Assembly (NCBI RefSeq): GCF_000383595.1
Contig: NZ_KB911581.1
Location: 992,001 to 1,056,000 of the forward strand
DNA length: 64,000 bases
Direction of reading: 5' to 3'
Origin: Streptomyces bottropensis ATCC 25435
Lineage (GTDB): Bacteria; Actinomycetota; Actinomycetes; Streptomycetales; Streptomycetaceae
This document shows, piece by piece, positions 61,143 through 64,000 of the stretch (its first letter is position 1; each line of letters starts with the position of its first letter). Under the pieces are notes generated by a model, which worked only from the letters and a program-made list of their open reading frames with translations, made no database searches and was not told where the DNA came from. Both the position numbers and the translations under genes were made by a program.

Positions 61143-61177
61143 AGCGGGCCCGTTCCTCAGGGAGCGGGCCCGCTTTT
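61143..61177 (+). terminator. Terminator after rplQ
   Basis: AGCGGGCCCG (61143-61152) pairs perfectly with CGGGCCCGCT (61165-61174) around a 12-nt loop, followed by a TTTT run. It closes the rpsM-to-rplQ unit; truA's start is only 23 bases beyond. Confidence 0.88.
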
Positions 61178-61199
61178 CTGTACCTGAGAGGATCTTCGT

Positions 61200-62066
61200 G
61201 TGAGTGATGAGGCGGCGCCCGGTCATGTCCGTGTCCGGCTGGACCTGTCGTACGACGGGAGTGAGTTCTCCGGGTGGGCCAAGCAGGCCGGGGGGCGGCG
61301 GACCGTGCAGGGGGAGATCGAGGACGCGCTGCGGACCGTGACGCGGTCCCGGGAGGCCTTCGAGCTGACCGTGGCCGGGCGGACGGATGCCGGGGTGCAC
61401 GCGCGCGGACAGGTGGCGCACGTGGACCTGCCCGAGACGGTTTGGCGTGAGCACCACGAGAAGCTGTTGAAGCGGCTCGCGGGTCGGCTGCCGAGGGATG
61501 TGCGGGTGTGGGCGCTCAGGGAGGCTCCCAGCGGCTTCAACGCGCGTTTCTCGGCCGTCTGGCGGCGCTACGCCTATCGCGTCACCGACAATCCCGGCGG
61601 TGTCGACCCGCTGCTGCGCAGCCATGTGCTGTGGCACGACTGGGCGCTCGACGTGGACGCCATGAACGAGGCGGCCCGGCTGCTGCTCGGGGAGCACGAC
61701 TTCGCCGCCTACTGCAAGCGGCGCGAGGGGGCCACCACCATTCGCACGCTCCAGGAGCTGAGCCTGGTGCGGGGGGACGACGGGATCATCACCGCCACCG
61801 TGCGGGCCGACGCGTTCTGCCACAACATGGTGCGGTCGCTGATCGGGGCGCTGCTGTTCGTGGGGGACGGGCACCGGGGGACCGACTGGCCGGGGAAGGT
61901 GCTGGCCGCCGGTGTGCGGGACTCCGCCGTCCACGTCGTACGGCCGCACGGGCTGACCCTGGAGGAGGTCGGCTACCCGGCCGACGAGCTGCTGGCCGCG
62001 CGGAGCAGGGAGGCGCGCAACCGGCGGACCCTGCCGGGGGCGCCCGGGGCCGCCGGCTGCTGCTGA
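61200..62066 (+). CDS. truA: tRNA pseudouridine(38-40) synthase TruA
   Basis: A 288-residue enzyme that makes pseudouridine at positions 38-40 of tRNA anticodon arms. It has [16 protein letters not shown], the catalytic-Asp motif [32 protein letters not shown] and [27 protein letters not shown] before GTG 61200. It often follows rplQ and precedes rplM in bacteria, as here. Confidence 0.97.
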   Translation: MSDEAAPGHVRVRLDLSYDGSEFSGWAKQAGGRRTVQGEIEDALRTVTRSREAFELTVAGRTDAGVHARGQVAHVDLPETVWREHHEKLLKRLAGRLPRDVRVWALREAPSGFNARFSAVWRRYAYRVTDNPGGVDPLLRSHVLWHDWALDVDAMNEAARLLLGEHDFAAYCKRREGATTIRTLQELSLVRGDDGIITATVRADAFCHNMVRSLIGALLFVGDGHRGTDWPGKVLAAGVRDSAVHVVRPHGLTLEEVGYPADELLAARSREARNRRTLPGAPGAAGCC

Positions 62067-62088
62067 CCCCGGGGCGGCTTCGCTCGGG

Positions 62089-62973
62089 CTACTGCCCGCC
62101 TGCCGCGGCGGCTGCCTGGGTCTCGCCCCGGCGGTGGATCTGCTCGTAGGCGGACTGGCTGAGGTCGTCGCCGGCGGCGAAGACGGCCTTGTCCTTCTCC
62201 GTGACGTCCTTGCCGTCGGTGAAGCCGGACAGGGTGAAGTAGGCGTAGCGGCCGTAGGAGTTGGCGGTCGTGCGGCAGAAGGTCGTGCGGCAGAAGGTGG
62301 CGACGCCTTCGCCGGGCAGGGAGACGATGGTGCTCTTCTTGTCCCAGTCCTTCTTGACCTCGGTCGCCTTGGCCTCGGTGTCGAACAGGGCGACGCCGAT
62401 CGTGACCGCGATCTTGTCCCTGACGTAGGTCACGCGCAGGAAGCGCGTGCAGTCGTTGCCGGTCAGAAGGGTGTCCAGGCTGCCCTGGACGGCCGACGCG
62501 CAGTTCGTCGTCGAGGCCGTGGCGCCCTTGCGGTAGACCACGCCGTCGCGCTTGGTCAGCTGGGAGCCCGGGAAGAGGATGTCCGGGCTGATCGGCGCCT
62601 TGTCCTTGCCCGAACTGGAGATGAACTCCTTCGGGTCCAGGGGCGGTGGGGCCGAGGTCGGCGCGAACGACGGGTCCGCCTTGGCGCTGGCGCTCGGGAT
62701 GTCCGCGGCGGTCGGCAGGTCGTTCGGGCCGTTCGCCGTGGTGCTGCCGCTGTCGTTGTTGACGACGGCGACGGCCACGGCGACACCTATGCCGACCGTG
62801 GCGAGTGCGCCGCCCACGATCATCAGGAGTCTGCGGCGTCTGTTGCGTATCTCGGACTGTTCGGCGAGTGACGCCCAGTCCGGGGTCCGGTTACTGGTGG
62901 AACTGTACTGATCGTCCCACGGATTGTGGGAACCCCCGGGGCTCCACTGAGACCCCCCCTGCCCAAAGCTCAT
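62089..62973 (-). CDS. Membrane-anchored protein of unknown function
   Basis: 294 residues. The N-terminal 45 residues are Gly/Ser/Pro/Gln-rich and cytoplasmic, followed by a basic stretch (IRNRRRR) and a transmembrane helix (LLMIVGGALATVGIGVAVAVAV). An extracytoplasmic domain follows with a Ser/Thr/Ala/Pro linker and segments TNCASAVQGSLDTLLTGNDCTRFL and YFTLSGFTDGKDVTEKDKAV. A tandem 15-bp repeat duplicates FCRTT (62267-62296). No family is recognised; such proteins are common next to truA/rplM in Streptomyces. Confidence 0.8.
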   Translation of the reverse strand: MSFGQGGSQWSPGGSHNPWDDQYSSTSNRTPDWASLAEQSEIRNRRRRLLMIVGGALATVGIGVAVAVAVVNNDSGSTTANGPNDLPTAADIPSASAKADPSFAPTSAPPPLDPKEFISSSGKDKAPISPDILFPGSQLTKRDGVVYRKGATASTTNCASAVQGSLDTLLTGNDCTRFLRVTYVRDKIAVTIGVALFDTEAKATEVKKDWDKKSTIVSLPGEGVATFCRTTFCRTTANSYGRYAYFTLSGFTDGKDVTEKDKAVFAAGDDLSQSAYEQIHRRGETQAAAAAGGQ

Positions 62974-63065
62974 GGGCCGCAGTTTAGACGGACGAAGGCA
63001 TACCTCACTCGATTACGGGTGAGGCCCTCTCCCACCGGTGGTCCGGGGCGTGGCCGGGGGCCGTT

Positions 63066-63095
63066 TTGACCCGTCCGGGGCAGCGCGAGTACTCT
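63066..63095 (+). promoter_or_regulatory. rplM-rpsI promoter
   Basis: TTGACC (63066-63071), an 18-base spacer and TACTCT (63090-63095) form a good vegetative promoter, leaving a leader of about 180 nt before rplM. The interval 62974-63277 contains no gene. Confidence 0.7.
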
Positions 63096-63277
63096 TGCCG
63101 ATTGTTATGCGTATTGGCTTGGCCTCTCTCAGGCGAGAAGTCCCTACGTAGGTTCCCTGGAGCAGTTACCAGTGGGCGGCATACGGGCAGCGTTCCCGGC
63201 ACTGTCGTCCCCAGCTGCACGATCGCTTCAGTGATGCCATGTCTCAGCACCCATCCACTGAAGAAGAAGGCTGCGAA

Positions 63278-63721
63278 GTGCGTACGTACAGCCCTAAGCC
63301 CGGCGATGTGACTCGCCAGTGGCACGTCATTGACGCTCAGGACATCGTCCTGGGCCGTCTGGCTACCACTGCCGCGAACCTCCTCCGCGGCAAGCACAAG
63401 CCGACCTATGCCCCGCACATGGACATGGGCGACTTCGTCATCATCATCAACGCCGACAAGGTTCACCTGTCCGGCAACAAGAAGACCCAGAAGCTGGCGT
63501 ACCGCCACTCCGGCTACCCGGGTGGTCTGCGCTCCGTCCGTTACGACGAGCTGCTGGCGAAGAACCCCGAGAAGGCCGTCGAGAAGGCCATCAAGGGCAT
63601 GATCCCCAAGAACACCCTGGGCCGTCAGATGATCAGCAAGCTGAAGGTCTACTCGGGCGACCAGCACCCGCACGCTGCCCAGCAGCCGGTGCCGTTCGAG
63701 ATCACCCAGGTCGCGCAGTAG
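63278..63721 (+). CDS. rplM: 50S ribosomal protein L13
   Basis: A 147-residue early-assembly protein. It starts [20 protein letters not shown] (GTG 63278, preceded by AAGAAGG) and contains [32 protein letters not shown] and [14 protein letters not shown]. An upstream in-frame ATG (63239) would add 13 unconserved residues. rpsI follows after 41 bases. Confidence 0.98.
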   Translation: MRTYSPKPGDVTRQWHVIDAQDIVLGRLATTAANLLRGKHKPTYAPHMDMGDFVIIINADKVHLSGNKKTQKLAYRHSGYPGGLRSVRYDELLAKNPEKAVEKAIKGMIPKNTLGRQMISKLKVYSGDQHPHAAQQPVPFEITQVAQ

Positions 63722-63762
63722 TTCCGGCCACACCCCAAACAGAAAAGAATCTGAGGAGAACC

Positions 63763-64000
63763 GTGGCCGAGACCACCGTTGAGCAGCCGGTCGAAGAGAC
63801 CGAGACCGAGCTCGTCGACATGGAGAGCTACACCACCGAGTCCGAGGTCCCCGTCGAGGGTGAGTACACCTCGGAGTCGCTCGCCGGCCGCTTCGGCGAC
63901 CCGCAGCCGGCCGCCGGCCTGGGCCGTCGCAAGAACGCCATCGCCCGCGTCCGGATCGTCCCGGGCACCGGCAAGTGGAAGATCAACGGTCGCACCCTTG
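63763..64000 (+). CDS. rpsI: 30S ribosomal protein S9, N-terminal part
   Basis: The gene runs off the window end; 79 codons are present. GTG 63763 follows SD TGAGGAGAACC. The N-terminal 45 residues are acidic (QPVEETETELVDMESYTTES), a typical actinobacterial extension. The S9 core then begins with GLGRRKNAIARVRIVPGTG and INGRTL. It is coupled with rplM, the universal L13-S9 pair. Confidence 0.95.
   Translation, partial: MAETTVEQPVEETETELVDMESYTTESEVPVEGEYTSESLAGRFGDPQPAAGLGRRKNAIARVRIVPGTGKWKINGRTL

Overview
The window is high-GC DNA from a Streptomyces. GTG and TTG starts are frequent and codon third positions are almost always G or C. The gene order murB, adenosine deaminase, aspC, tRNA-Trp, secE, nusG, rplK, rplA, rplJ, rplL, rpoB, rpoC is the classic Streptomyces arrangement. 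Neighbouring families (DUF397/XRE pairs, DUF1707, a GH115 enzyme, many ATGA overlaps) fit as well. The species cannot be fixed from the sequence alone.

Layout. 0-3 kb: the 3' end of murB, then minus-strand add and aspC. 3-16.5 kb: tRNA-Trp, secE-nusG, rplKA, a lipoprotein gene, rplJL with an attenuated L10 leader, then rpoB-rpoC. 16.6-23 kb: a minus-strand accessory block with a Crp-type regulator, a class III nucleotidyl cyclase, a degenerate STAND-like P-loop protein, a band-7/SPFH-like protein, a PycTM-like membrane effector and an M48 metallopeptidase. This separates rpoC from the str operon (rpsL-rpsG-fusA-tuf, 24-28.4 kb). 28.6-44 kb: a second accessory stretch between tuf and rpsJ. It holds an ECF sigma factor with a coupled membrane partner, a GH115 alpha-glucuronidase plus GH10 xylanase, a DUF6247/RelE-like pair, a helix-turn-helix protein, an ATPase/XRE/DUF397 regulatory set, a secreted protein, a two-gene RNA repair cassette and a membrane-protein gene remnant. 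44.4-61 kb: the S10, spc and alpha operons (rpsJ to rplQ) including secY, adk, map and infA but no rpsD. 61-64 kb: truA, a membrane-anchored hypothetical protein, rplM and the start of rpsI.

Most of the window makes ribosomes, RNA polymerase, elongation factors and the Sec translocon. Two accessory modules stand out. The first is the cyclase/STAND/SPFH/PycTM/M48 operon, which resembles a Pycsar-type conflict or membrane-stress system; the cyclase C-terminus and the STAND-like N-terminus share an amyloid-signalling-like motif. The second is the RNA repair pair, which combines an MJ1316/DUF504 domain, an EEP hydrolase, a LigT-type phosphodiesterase, a nucleotidyltransferase, an RNA ligase and a polynucleotide kinase in two adjacent proteins. 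A 25-nt identical element in the rpsL and rpsJ leaders suggests a shared regulatory signal for the two ribosomal operons.
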